A stretch of DNA of 64,000 bases, from NCBI RefSeq assembly GCF_014042165.1, contig NZ_JACDZE010000001.1:1448595-1512594 (forward strand), written 5' to 3'. This DNA comes from Moheibacter lacus. GTDB lineage: Bacteria > Bacteroidota > Bacteroidia > Flavobacteriales > Weeksellaceae. The position numbers and the translations under genes are program-made. The notes beneath the pieces were generated by a model. That model had not been told where the DNA came from. It saw only the letters and a program-made list of their open reading frames with translations, and made no database searches. How positions within the stretch are numbered: position 1 is the stretch's first letter; each line of letters starts with the position of its first letter. Of the stretch, positions 27,495 to 35,848 are shown in pieces.

Positions 27495-29741
27495 TTAATA
27501 ACTTAGATTCAAACCTACACCAAATCCCATATCGCTATCGTAATGCGTACGAATGGCGAAGTTTTTTGTGAGGATATAGCGCAATTCACCCATGTACTCC
27601 AAATCGGTATTGACCATGAATCCTGCTCTGATTCTTCTCGAAAAAGGGATATCTTCCCGCATCAAAGCCAATCGGACAATCCCGTCGTGATAAACTTCCG
27701 CTTGGAAATTGACCAGAAAAGGTAAAGTGTACATGAACCCGAGGCTGAATGCACTTCGGCTGTCTTTTTTATTGGTTTGTCCAAACAAGTTTTTTTCCTG
27801 TTCATCATGACCCATTTTTCGGTAGCGCCAATCAAATCCAATAAAAGGCATCAGCCATTGCATTTTTCCTATATAGCGTCCCAAATGGGTTTCTACTTCA
27901 TAGCCATGTGCGTCTTCATAACCCAAACGCCATTCTGAACCCAAACTCCAACGGGCATTTTGGATCATAGCTTCACCGTCGTTTCCGTTGGTCGCAAAAT
28001 CGTTGCTCGCCATGAAATGAAGCATATTGCTCTCGCGTTGAAGTGTTTTATAGGCTTTAGCTTTGTCGGGAAGCAATGGGTTTTGATAATCCCCAACCGT
28101 AAAAACCCGATTCATTCCCGCCATCATGTGATACAAAATATGACAATGAAAAAACCAATCGCCTTCTGTATTGGCTTCAAATTCTATAACATTGGTTTCC
28201 ATCGGCATGATGTCCATGACGTTTTTTAAAGGAGAATATTCCCCTTTTTCATTGATTAACCGAAAATCAAATCCATGTAGGTGCATTGGATGTCGCATCA
28301 TCGAATTGTTATACAAAGTGATGCGTAGGATTTCGCCTTTTTTTACCGGAATTTTATCGACCTCAGAAAGCACTTTATTGTCCATGCTCCAAACATATCG
28401 GTTCATGTTTCCAGTGAGTTCAAACCGCAATTCTTTTACAGGAGCACTAGGATTTAATGTGGTTTTATGAGGAGATTGAAGCATATTGTAATTGAGTGTG
28501 GTGATGCTTGCAGGAGGCATGGAATGGTTCATGTCGTGTTGCGAATGATCCATAGACTCCATCGATTGGTCATTTTCTAATTCCGGATACATGACAGCAT
28601 TCATATCCATCGTTTGCAAACTCATTTTCATTCCCATATCATGCATATCTCCATTCATTTTCATCATTTCATTCATCATTTTCATTCCTTCGAAATATTT
28701 GAGTTTGGGCAATCGGTTGACCAATTGTTTTACGCCTTCACCAACAAATAATGACGCATTTCCGGAACGGTCTTCCGGTGTTGCCAGAAGCTCGTAGGAA
28801 ACTTCCGAATCAGGAATGGTCAGTATGATGTCATAATTCTCCGAAACACCTACGATCAAACGATCTACTTCTATAGGTTCGACGTCATTTCCATCGTTTC
28901 CGACGACGGTAATTTTGCCTCCGGCATAGGTCAGCCAGAAATAAGAAGATGCACCGGCATTTGAAATTCGCAGCCGAACTTTATCGCCGGCTTTGAATTG
29001 ACTCAATTGATTCTCTTCTTGACCATTGATGAGAAATTTTTCATAGTAAACATCGCTGACATCCATGGCTTCCATCCGTTTCCATTCGTTGACCAATTTG
29101 GTTTTGAAGTGTCCTTCTTTTATGGCTTCGGCATAACTTTGAACTGCATTTTTTTTGATGGCGGCATAATCATTTCCCGTACTTAGCATGCGTTGAATTT
29201 GATGTGGATTTAGATTGGTCCATTCGCTCAGCGTAATGGAAATACTCGGTAAATCATCGATCCCTTTTCTAAAAGTCGGATCATCTTTTTTCTTTAAAAA
29301 CACAATCGACCCATACATCCCGATTTGTTCCTGAAATCCGGAATGACTATGGTACCAATAGGTTCCGTTCTGTTTGACCGGAAATCGGTAGACATGGGTT
29401 TCACCTGGCATGACCGGCATTTGTGTGAGAAAGGGAACACCATCTTCTTTGTTGGGCAATTGTACACCGTGCCAATGCAGAGAAGTCGATTCCTTTTTCA
29501 ATTGGTTGTGTAGCACAATTTCAGCAGTATCACCTTCCGTAAAAGTCAATGTAGGCATCGGAATTTGTCCGTTTACAGCGATGGCTCTTTTTGATTTTCC
29601 CGCATAATTTACCATCGTATCTTTTGCATACAATTCGTAGCGAACTGTTTTTTGTGCCAAAAGAGAATTGGAAAATAAAAGAATAAAACTGACCAAAACT
29701 GTTTTTATAAATATGTTTTTGCGAATGCTCATCGTATTCAT
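27495..29741 (-). CDS. Multicopper oxidase (CopA-like) with barrel-like C-terminal domain
   Basis: Periplasmic or envelope copper oxidase, 748 aa, probably oxidising Cu(I). A signal peptide (ends NSLLAQ) is followed by three cupredoxin regions with all ligand motifs: LHWHG, WYHSHSG, HPMHLHGFDF and HCHILYHMMAGM. A Met/His-rich stretch (about residues 355-420, such as MKMMNEMMKM) resembles the copper-binding loop of PcoA/CopA. After the oxidase, roughly 190 residues (EWRLGYEDAHGYEVETHLGR to the C-terminal VGLNLSY) look like antiparallel beta-strands of an outer-membrane barrel, reminiscent of CopB. It lies 15 bases after the HMA-DUF3347 gene. Confidence 0.9.
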   Translation of the reverse strand: MNTMSIRKNIFIKTVLVSFILLFSNSLLAQKTVRYELYAKDTMVNYAGKSKRAIAVNGQIPMPTLTFTEGDTAEIVLHNQLKKESTSLHWHGVQLPNKEDGVPFLTQMPVMPGETHVYRFPVKQNGTYWYHSHSGFQEQIGMYGSIVFLKKKDDPTFRKGIDDLPSISITLSEWTNLNPHQIQRMLSTGNDYAAIKKNAVQSYAEAIKEGHFKTKLVNEWKRMEAMDVSDVYYEKFLINGQEENQLSQFKAGDKVRLRISNAGASSYFWLTYAGGKITVVGNDGNDVEPIEVDRLIVGVSENYDIILTIPDSEVSYELLATPEDRSGNASLFVGEGVKQLVNRLPKLKYFEGMKMMNEMMKMNGDMHDMGMKMSLQTMDMNAVMYPELENDQSMESMDHSQHDMNHSMPPASITTLNYNMLQSPHKTTLNPSAPVKELRFELTGNMNRYVWSMDNKVLSEVDKIPVKKGEILRITLYNNSMMRHPMHLHGFDFRLINEKGEYSPLKNVMDIMPMETNVIEFEANTEGDWFFHCHILYHMMAGMNRVFTVGDYQNPLLPDKAKAYKTLQRESNMLHFMASNDFATNGNDGEAMIQNARWSLGSEWRLGYEDAHGYEVETHLGRYIGKMQWLMPFIGFDWRYRKMGHDEQEKNLFGQTNKKDSRSAFSLGFMYTLPFLVNFQAEVYHDGIVRLALMREDIPFSRRIRAGFMVNTDLEYMGELRYILTKNFAIRTHYDSDMGFGVGLNLSY

Positions 29742-29756
29742 TTAGGAATTAAAGGA

Positions 29757-30659
29757 TCATTGAATCGTTTCAACCGTACTTCCACAACTCATCATTTTTG
29801 AGCCATAATAGGGATTTTTGATTGGATTTTCTTTGCTTAACCAATTGGCGCCTTTTCCACCATTGTACATCGGACAATTTTGATAATGAATCGGATATTG
29901 CATGTCAGATGCTTTTGCCAAATCGTAAAAGTTTGTCGATAAGCTTGAAAAATGTTTGCGTTGGGTTTCAAGGTCTTTTGAATTTGAAATTGATTTCACA
30001 TCAGAATTGATTTCTTTTAAAATTTTCATCCAAACCATATGTTCTTTATGTTCCAATTTTTCCATTTTCACGTTTTCGATGGCTTTGACTAAATTGGAAG
30101 CGGCTATGGAAGCGGATTTTGCGTCTGAAAGCACCAAAGCATCTTTGAGTGAAAAATAGGTTTCAAAAACCGTATTCAGTTCATGGTTTTCCGATTTTGA
30201 AGTTGTGTTTTCATTTGAAGATTGTTCCATTTTATGGGATTGATGAGCCATGTTGTTTGAATGGTTTTCATGCTTCATTTCTGTTGAATGGTTTTCATGT
30301 TTCATCGTTGCATCAGAATGATCGCGTTCGTACTGACAACAGCCTGGCAATGCTGCATAGACTTCGTCTGGAGCCAAATAGGCATCATTATCATAGCCGG
30401 ACAATGCGATTCGTTTTAAGATTTCGTCTTTATTGGTTTGAAGGCTATCGAAACTGATAGTGGCTGTTTTGGATTTTTGGTCCCAATTTACTTCAGCTAC
30501 TTTTTTAAGGTTACCGGCTTTTTCGATGGTGGTTTTGCACATTCCGCAATTTCCTTTGATGTTTTCGGAAATCGTTTTGGTGTTTTTGATTTGAGATTGG
30601 CAAGTGATAAATAATAAGAATGCCAAAGAAGTCAGGGTATATTTAATTGTTAATTGCAT
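29757..30659 (-). CDS. HMA and DUF3347 domain copper-binding lipoprotein
   Basis: A 300-aa envelope protein. The leader ends LLFITC, a lipobox with Cys20. Next comes a heavy-metal-associated domain with the CGMCKTTIEK metal site (about residues 38-100), then a His/Met-rich linker with repeats of the KHENHS type, then a DUF3347 domain ending in HYQNCPMYNGGKGANWL and MMSCGS. The Cys, His and Met residues suit copper transfer to the downstream oxidase. It is the first gene of the two-gene unit with the oxidase. Confidence 0.88.
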   Translation of the reverse strand: MQLTIKYTLTSLAFLLFITCQSQIKNTKTISENIKGNCGMCKTTIEKAGNLKKVAEVNWDQKSKTATISFDSLQTNKDEILKRIALSGYDNDAYLAPDEVYAALPGCCQYERDHSDATMKHENHSTEMKHENHSNNMAHQSHKMEQSSNENTTSKSENHELNTVFETYFSLKDALVLSDAKSASIAASNLVKAIENVKMEKLEHKEHMVWMKILKEINSDVKSISNSKDLETQRKHFSSLSTNFYDLAKASDMQYPIHYQNCPMYNGGKGANWLSKENPIKNPYYGSKMMSCGSTVETIQ

Positions 30660-30763
30660 AATGGATTTTTTATTCGGATAGTTCCGATGGTTAAATAATT
30701 TGAACGATTTATTCAGGGACTTTTCGTCCCGAATGGATATAATTTAGGCTGTCAAAATTAAAA

Positions 30764-31129
30764 TTAACCTATTTTGGGCGGTTGCCAAATGAATTGATAA
30801 TCAGTAGAGTATAACGTAGAGATGTAATTGATTTCCTCTATAAAATTTTTGAAATCAATCCCTAAATCTATATTTGAAACCTGTAAAAAGAAGAAACTAA
30901 AAGAAACGGATGAGCAAGTGCAGGAAGAATGACCGCAATTTCCATTACAATCATTGTCTGTTTTTTTGTCCGTATTTTCTTTTTTGCAACAATCCTTTTT
31001 TTCTTTTTCAGAACTGGATTTGGAACAGCAGGTTTTTTCTGTTTTGGATGCACTGCATGCAAAACTTGTATTGGGAATCAATAGGATCCCAAATAGAAAG
31101 AAGCAGTATATGAAAAAACGATTTCTCAT
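30764..31129 (-). CDS. Small secreted Cys-rich protein, probably metal-binding
   Basis: A 121-aa protein with a signal peptide (cut near NTSFA). The mature part has eleven Cys in about 50 residues, in CC, CxxxC and CxC arrangements with many Lys (TCCSKSS, DCCKKEN, CNGNCGHSSCTC). The C terminus ends FIWQPPKIG, an ending seen in small Bacteroidetes envelope proteins. No family name recognised. Its place upstream of the copper genes suggests copper buffering. A 104-base gap with a bulged hairpin (30712-30733) separates it from the next gene. Confidence 0.72.
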   Translation of the reverse strand: MRNRFFIYCFFLFGILLIPNTSFACSASKTEKTCCSKSSSEKEKKDCCKKENTDKKTDNDCNGNCGHSSCTCSSVSFSFFFLQVSNIDLGIDFKNFIEEINYISTLYSTDYQFIWQPPKIG

Positions 31130-31140
31130 CCTTTAAGAAC

Positions 31141-31148
31141 CAAATATA
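31141..31148 (-). promoter_or_regulatory. Promoter -7 element of the Cys-rich gene
   Basis: On the minus strand this reads TATATTTG. It ends 11 bases before the start codon, implying a very short leader. No -33 box was found. Confidence 0.45.
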
Positions 31149-31202
31149 TACATTTTTATTGGAAGGGAATTTGTAGAATATTGGTTAAGCTTTATAGAAT
31201 TT

Positions 31203-31241
31203 GGTAAAAAACTGAACTTTTCTTACCGAAAAGTTCAGTTT
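31203..31241 (-). terminator. Terminator of the cytochrome operon
   Basis: A perfect 14-bp stem (31209-31222 with 31228-31241) with a 5-base loop. On the minus strand it is followed by T6, so it ends the transcript of the gene at 31258. Confidence 0.92.
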
Positions 31242-31257
31242 ATTTAAAATTTAGTTT

Positions 31258-32373
31258 TTAAAAACAATCTTCTTCAAACGAGTTGATCCAATTGGTAATC
31301 AAAGTTACAGATTCTTCATGAACGATGGTTCTACCTACCACTGGCATTTTAAAACTATCGTCGACAGATATCATACGGTAATAAAGCACTGATTTTTCAT
31401 GATTTCCGGGAAATACCACATGATGGACACCATCCGGAATTTCCGGATGTCCGCCCAGGTTGGGTTCGACACAGAATCCCATTGCCTGATAATCAGGAGT
31501 AGGTGTATAATTCAATCGCAAAGGATAGAATTCGGCGTAGCCTTGGTCTTTATGGCAATGTCCGCAATTGATTTCAAAATAGGATCTTGCCCGCATATCC
31601 AATGATTGGGAAGCGTCGTTATAATCTACAATCGAATTGATATTGGCCGGAACTTCGTTGCTGATATAACCAAATTCCTTTAATTTTTGCAATTGGTTCA
31701 TTTGACCATCTTCATATTGGATGGCAAAATTGAGGTTCTGAGGCTTAGGTCCGAGCGGGTGGTTGGCTCCGCTATTATAGTGACACATGAAGCACTGAGA
31801 ACTACTTGGGATTTGGTATTGAATGTCGCGTTGTACGCCATTATGCATCCAACTAATCGGAACAAAAATCAAGTCTTCAGAGAGAAAGGCCTCGGTTTGT
31901 TCTTCGTTCCAAACATAATTGGCAAAAATCCATCCTTCCGATTTCATGATCATCAAGCGGGTTTCGATGATTTTTTTAGTGTTTCCCGGAATTACATTTT
32001 CATAGTAAAAACTCTTGATTAAAATGGTTCCAACCGGGAAATTTATAGGTTCATTATCTTGTCCTATGCTTGCACTGGAATTTTCCGGCATCCAGACAAA
32101 TCGTTCTTTTTTGGCATAATCCGTAAAAAGTTGCGAAGCTGGTTGAAATGGAAGTACGCCATAAACCGGGTCTTGGTCTGACATGGGAGATTTGAAAAAA
32201 TTATAGTCCGATAATTTGGGATGAGGATCTGCATTGATTTCATAAACTACCGGAGAAACTTCAATCGGATCATCATCGTCATCTATGATGATAGGAGCAT
32301 CATCTCCGGAACAATTGATGAGCCAAACTGAAAGAAATAAATAAGTAAATAAGGTCTTAAATTTTAATTGCAT
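31258..32373 (-). CDS. Diheme cytochrome c lipoprotein (SO2930-like)
   Basis: Envelope electron-transfer protein, 371 aa from the ATG at 32373; a longer frame from 32409 exists, but the ATG at 32373 leads straight into the lipoprotein signal ending WLINC. A run of Asp follows the lipidated Cys. Two heme c motifs are present: CFMCH (194-198) and CGHCH (270-274). Further features shared with the gene at 34065 are PKLSDY(N/H)FFK, YGVLPF, ERFVWMPEN, GWIFANYVWNE and VFPGNHEKSVLYYRM. The family is known from Shewanella as SO2930; its role is unknown. It is the last gene of the three-gene operon. Confidence 0.85.
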   Translation of the reverse strand: MQLKFKTLFTYLFLSVWLINCSGDDAPIIIDDDDDPIEVSPVVYEINADPHPKLSDYNFFKSPMSDQDPVYGVLPFQPASQLFTDYAKKERFVWMPENSSASIGQDNEPINFPVGTILIKSFYYENVIPGNTKKIIETRLMIMKSEGWIFANYVWNEEQTEAFLSEDLIFVPISWMHNGVQRDIQYQIPSSSQCFMCHYNSGANHPLGPKPQNLNFAIQYEDGQMNQLQKLKEFGYISNEVPANINSIVDYNDASQSLDMRARSYFEINCGHCHKDQGYAEFYPLRLNYTPTPDYQAMGFCVEPNLGGHPEIPDGVHHVVFPGNHEKSVLYYRMISVDDSFKMPVVGRTIVHEESVTLITNWINSFEEDCF

Positions 32374-32441
32374 GTGCTGTGTTAATTGGGAGAAATTATC
32401 CTTTTGCATATCACAAAAGGATAATTTGATTAATGATTAAA

Positions 32442-34040
32442 TTATTGTTTTATGAATTTCAGCGTTGAAATTTTTCCTTCAGATTTAACGGATATGATGT
32501 AAATACCTTTGGCTAAGTGTTTTACATTTATTTTTCCATTATTGACTTTTCCGTTCATCATTTTTGCACCTGTAATGTGGAAGATTTCAAAATTTGAATT
32601 TTCAATAGAAGTTCCTTGTATGTTTAGGATGTCTTTTACCGGGTTGGGATAAATGCTAAATAGTTTGCTTTCCAAATCTGAAACACTCATTTGATGGTCT
32701 CCTTCTACGATTACCAAAGTGGAATTGATATCAGGGTTTTCAATTACATCTACGATTCCAGATGGCCAACGTACGATTACTTGTTGAATTTCATGATCAG
32801 AACCTATTCCAAAATGGGTATTTAATGTGTTCATTTCACTAAATCCTTCGCCACTTCTTACATCGCGAATTTGTTTGCCCATTGCCGTATAAATTTCAAC
32901 TCTTGCTCCGATTCCGTTGAGGTTACTTTCTGTTCCAATTGTGTTGATTGTTAGCCAGTTGTTTAAATTCCCATTGTTCAAATAAATTTCCCCAAATGTA
33001 AATGCATCTAAAAATCCATCGTTATTTAAATCTCCAATACTAGCGGTCGAAAAAGGTACATTTACTGGAGAAAAAGTCATGTCTCCATTGTTGATCATCA
33101 CTTTGTCTCCACTTCCGTACACATCAACCCATCCGTCGTTATTAAAATCCGCCAGAGCATAAATCCAACTGGTATGATTGAAATTATCAAAGCCTGAACC
33201 GGAAGTTACATCAGTAAAAGTTCCGTCACCATTGTTACGCATCAATTTTTGTCCACCGGTACTGAAAGAACTTACGCCCACCATCGCATCCATAAAGCCG
33301 TCATTGTTAAAATCAGCCCAGGCAGTTGACCAGGTTTGGGTTGTAAGATCCATATTGGCCATAGAAGCGACATCAGTAAAAGTTCCATCACCATTGTTTC
33401 GGAATAAATTGTCAGTATAACGTTCTTCTTCACCACCACATTTGGACATGTGCATATCGATCAGACCATCGTTGTTATAATCCACCCAAAGCGAACCGTA
33501 ATGACCTCCGTCCGGATAATCTCCAATTCCTCCCTGATGATAATCCAAATTGTTTTCTCCATCATTGAGGTAATAAACATTGGGTGCAACATCATGACAT
33601 ACAAAAGCATCCAAATGTCCATCATTGTTGATGTCCACAAAATTAGTGCGTTGAGAGAAAATGTATTGTCCGGGAGAGTTTTCTACAAAGCCATTTCCGG
33701 TTCCGTCTGAAAACATAAAAGTAGCTCCATTATGCCCACCATAAAGTAGATCATTGTAACCATCTGCGTTGAAATCACCGGCAGCCAATGTCCATCCCGG
33801 ATTATTATCAGCCGGAGAAGTCGGGAAGTTTTGAGCATCAAACCCTGATTCTGACTGAAAAAGGATATTGATATTGGTACTGCTTACCGATACGATATCA
33901 TCCAAAAAGTCACCGTTCATATCGACTACACAACGCTGGTAACTCCCTTGAGAAGGTACTTCTATTGTCGTGAAATTGAGCTGTGCATCTAGAGATATAC
34001 ATGCTAAAACAGCAGTTAAGAGTAAAATATTCCTTTTCAT
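32442..34040 (-). CDS. T9SS-secreted FG-GAP repeat protein with ASPIC/UnbV domain
   Basis: A 532-aa surface or secreted protein. A signal peptide ends SLDAQ. Residues about 25-350 are FG-GAP/VCBS repeats with many calcium-type loops (DMNGDFLDD, DFNADGYND, DINNDGHLD, DFNNDGWVD), forming a beta-propeller. Next comes an ASPIC/UnbV domain (NGIGARVEIYTAMGKQIRDV to VRWPSGIVDVIENP), then a T9SS type A sorting domain from IYPNPVKD to the end. It sits between two diheme cytochromes with gaps of 24 and 68 bases, so coordinated expression is very likely. Confidence 0.9.
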   Translation of the reverse strand: MKRNILLLTAVLACISLDAQLNFTTIEVPSQGSYQRCVVDMNGDFLDDIVSVSSTNINILFQSESGFDAQNFPTSPADNNPGWTLAAGDFNADGYNDLLYGGHNGATFMFSDGTGNGFVENSPGQYIFSQRTNFVDINNDGHLDAFVCHDVAPNVYYLNDGENNLDYHQGGIGDYPDGGHYGSLWVDYNNDGLIDMHMSKCGGEEERYTDNLFRNNGDGTFTDVASMANMDLTTQTWSTAWADFNNDGFMDAMVGVSSFSTGGQKLMRNNGDGTFTDVTSGSGFDNFNHTSWIYALADFNNDGWVDVYGSGDKVMINNGDMTFSPVNVPFSTASIGDLNNDGFLDAFTFGEIYLNNGNLNNWLTINTIGTESNLNGIGARVEIYTAMGKQIRDVRSGEGFSEMNTLNTHFGIGSDHEIQQVIVRWPSGIVDVIENPDINSTLVIVEGDHQMSVSDLESKLFSIYPNPVKDILNIQGTSIENSNFEIFHITGAKMMNGKVNNGKINVKHLAKGIYIISVKSEGKISTLKFIKQ

Positions 34041-34064
34041 GTGCGTATTAATTTAGTTTATAGT

Positions 34065-35171
34065 TTATTCGCAGTTTTCTACTTGTGAATCAATCCATTC
34101 GCTGATCATTTCAACAGCTTCATCATGGATCAATGTTCTGCCTCGTAAAGGCATTCGGTAACTTTCTTCTACAGTATTCAATCGATAATAAATCACCGAT
34201 TTTTCATGATCTCCCGGATAAATGATATGCGTAGGTTCACCGACTTCCGGCCAATGCGTGATGTCCTCATCGGGTGTTATGCATATTCCCATTTTATCAT
34301 GTTCATGCGTCCTTTCAAATCCAAACCGCATGTATCGATAATTACAAAATCCGTTGTCAGAGTGGCAATGTGCGCAATTGATGTCCAAATAAGACCTAAC
34401 TCTTAATTCTAAATCTTGGTTTTCATCATGATAATCCACCAAAGTATTAATCTGGTTTGGGAAATCAGTTAAATACCCAAATTCTTTCCATTTCGCTAAT
34501 TGATTTTTTGTTTCACCATCATAAGTGTAATTTTTATTCAAATGTTGGGGTTTGGTACCAATAGGAAGTGGAATCTCACTCGAATTATGACAAGTGACGC
34601 ACTCAGCGCCATGTGGAATTCTATAATTGACTTCTTTCGTTTGGCCGTTTTCTGACCAAATAACCGGAACAAAACCTCCATCCATATTATAAAAAGCCTC
34701 CGTTTGATCTTCATTCCAAACGTAATTCGCAAAAATCCATTCGCCTGCAATTTTAATCATCAATCGGGTTTCAAGGATTTGGGTTAAATTTCCGGGTTGC
34801 ACTTTTTCATAGTAAAAATTCTTGATCAAAGCTGTACCATTAGGAAAATTCAGCGTTTTAGCATCACCATCAAAACTGGCTGAGACGTTTTCCGGCATCC
34901 ATACAAATCTTTTCTTTTTTGCATAATCAGAAAACAAACTTGAAATCGGCTCATAAGGAAGGACGCCATAAACTGGTTCTAAATCAGAGAGCGGTAATTT
35001 GAAAAAATGATAATCCGATAATTTTGGATAGGGAACCGCATCTAAATCCATCACAACAGGAGAAACTTCCTCTGCTTCTTCCTCAGGAATGCCTTCATTA
35101 TCAGAAGAACATGACTGCAAAAGAATCAGGAAAATCCATAAAATTCCATAGAATGGATGGGTAATTTTCAA
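34065..35171 (-). CDS. Diheme cytochrome c lipoprotein (SO2930-like), second copy
   Basis: A 368-aa paralogue of the gene at 31258. The likely start is a TTG at 35171, since no ATG lies in frame upstream and the signal follows at once (ends LLQSC, lipidated Cys21). An acidic stretch follows. Heme motifs are CVTCH (191-195) and CAHCH (266-270). The two copies agree in length, motif spacing and most conserved blocks but clearly differ in sequence, so the duplication is old. It is the first gene of the operon, downstream of a -7 element at 35195. Confidence 0.85.
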   Translation of the reverse strand: MKITHPFYGILWIFLILLQSCSSDNEGIPEEEAEEVSPVVMDLDAVPYPKLSDYHFFKLPLSDLEPVYGVLPYEPISSLFSDYAKKKRFVWMPENVSASFDGDAKTLNFPNGTALIKNFYYEKVQPGNLTQILETRLMIKIAGEWIFANYVWNEDQTEAFYNMDGGFVPVIWSENGQTKEVNYRIPHGAECVTCHNSSEIPLPIGTKPQHLNKNYTYDGETKNQLAKWKEFGYLTDFPNQINTLVDYHDENQDLELRVRSYLDINCAHCHSDNGFCNYRYMRFGFERTHEHDKMGICITPDEDITHWPEVGEPTHIIYPGDHEKSVIYYRLNTVEESYRMPLRGRTLIHDEAVEMISEWIDSQVENCE

Positions 35172-35194
35172 AGGTGTATGTGTTAATAATTTGT

Positions 35195-35202
35195 CAAATT
35201 TA
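35195..35202 (-). promoter_or_regulatory. Promoter -7 element of the cytochrome operon
   Basis: Minus-strand TAAATTTG, 23 bases before the TTG start; no clear -33 box. Confidence 0.45.
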
Positions 35203-35273
35203 GTTTTTTTATGATATTTCTCATGATAATAGCATAGAGAATTCTATTTATTTCACAGTTTATTTTCATTCTA

Positions 35274-35281
35274 TATCTTTG
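35274..35281 (+). promoter_or_regulatory. -7 element abutting the Smr gene start
   Basis: TATCTTTG ends only 3 bases before the ATG at 35285. If it is used, the transcript would be leaderless. TTTC lies at the -33 distance. Confidence 0.4.
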
Positions 35282-35284
35282 ATT

Positions 35285-35782
35285 ATGTTTAAAATAGGGG
35301 ATAAAGTAAAAGTAATCGATGATGACCAAAAAGGCATTGTCAAACAGATTCATCAAAATCGAATTACAATTGAAAATGAATTTGGTTTTGAAGAAATTTA
35401 CCTTTCACATGAAATCTTACTTGATGAGAGTTTGGAAATCAGTCATGTAGAAATGGATTTCTCAGAGAAATCCAAATCAAAACCCAGAGGAAATCCTTTA
35501 TCAGAAATCAAAGAAATCGATCTGCACATCGGTCAATTGGTAGATTCTTATAAAAATTTATCCAACTACGAAATGCTCCAAATCCAACTTCAAACCATCG
35601 AAAACGAAGTCGAATTGGCCAGAACAGAAAGAAGAAACCGATTGGTTTTTATTCATGGTCATGGCTCGGGAAAATTAAAAGAAGAAATGATGAATCTTTT
35701 AAACCGATACAAAGGAATCGAAATTTATGATGCTTCTTATCGGAAATTCAGAGGAGGCGCAACGGAAGTAAAATTCAGGTGA
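35285..35782 (+). CDS. Smr domain protein (DUF2027-like N terminus)
   Basis: A 165-aa cytoplasmic protein. The N-terminal 50 residues form a small beta module (FKIGDKVKVIDDDQKGIV) like the start of DUF2027 proteins; the C-terminal half is an Smr domain with EIDLHIGQLVDSY, FIHGHGSGKLKEEM and YDASYRKFRGGATEV. Smr domains nick branched DNA or cleave RNA at stalled ribosomes; which applies here is unknown. It is shorter than the Bacteroides relatives, which carry an extra middle domain. No upstream in-frame ATG is available. Confidence 0.85.
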   Translation: MFKIGDKVKVIDDDQKGIVKQIHQNRITIENEFGFEEIYLSHEILLDESLEISHVEMDFSEKSKSKPRGNPLSEIKEIDLHIGQLVDSYKNLSNYEMLQIQLQTIENEVELARTERRNRLVFIHGHGSGKLKEEMMNLLNRYKGIEIYDASYRKFRGGATEVKFR

Positions 35783-35848
35783 ATTTTGTTAAAAAAATTG
35801 GTTTTCAATAAAAATTAAAACAATTTTACCATTCGCTTTCCGGGACAA

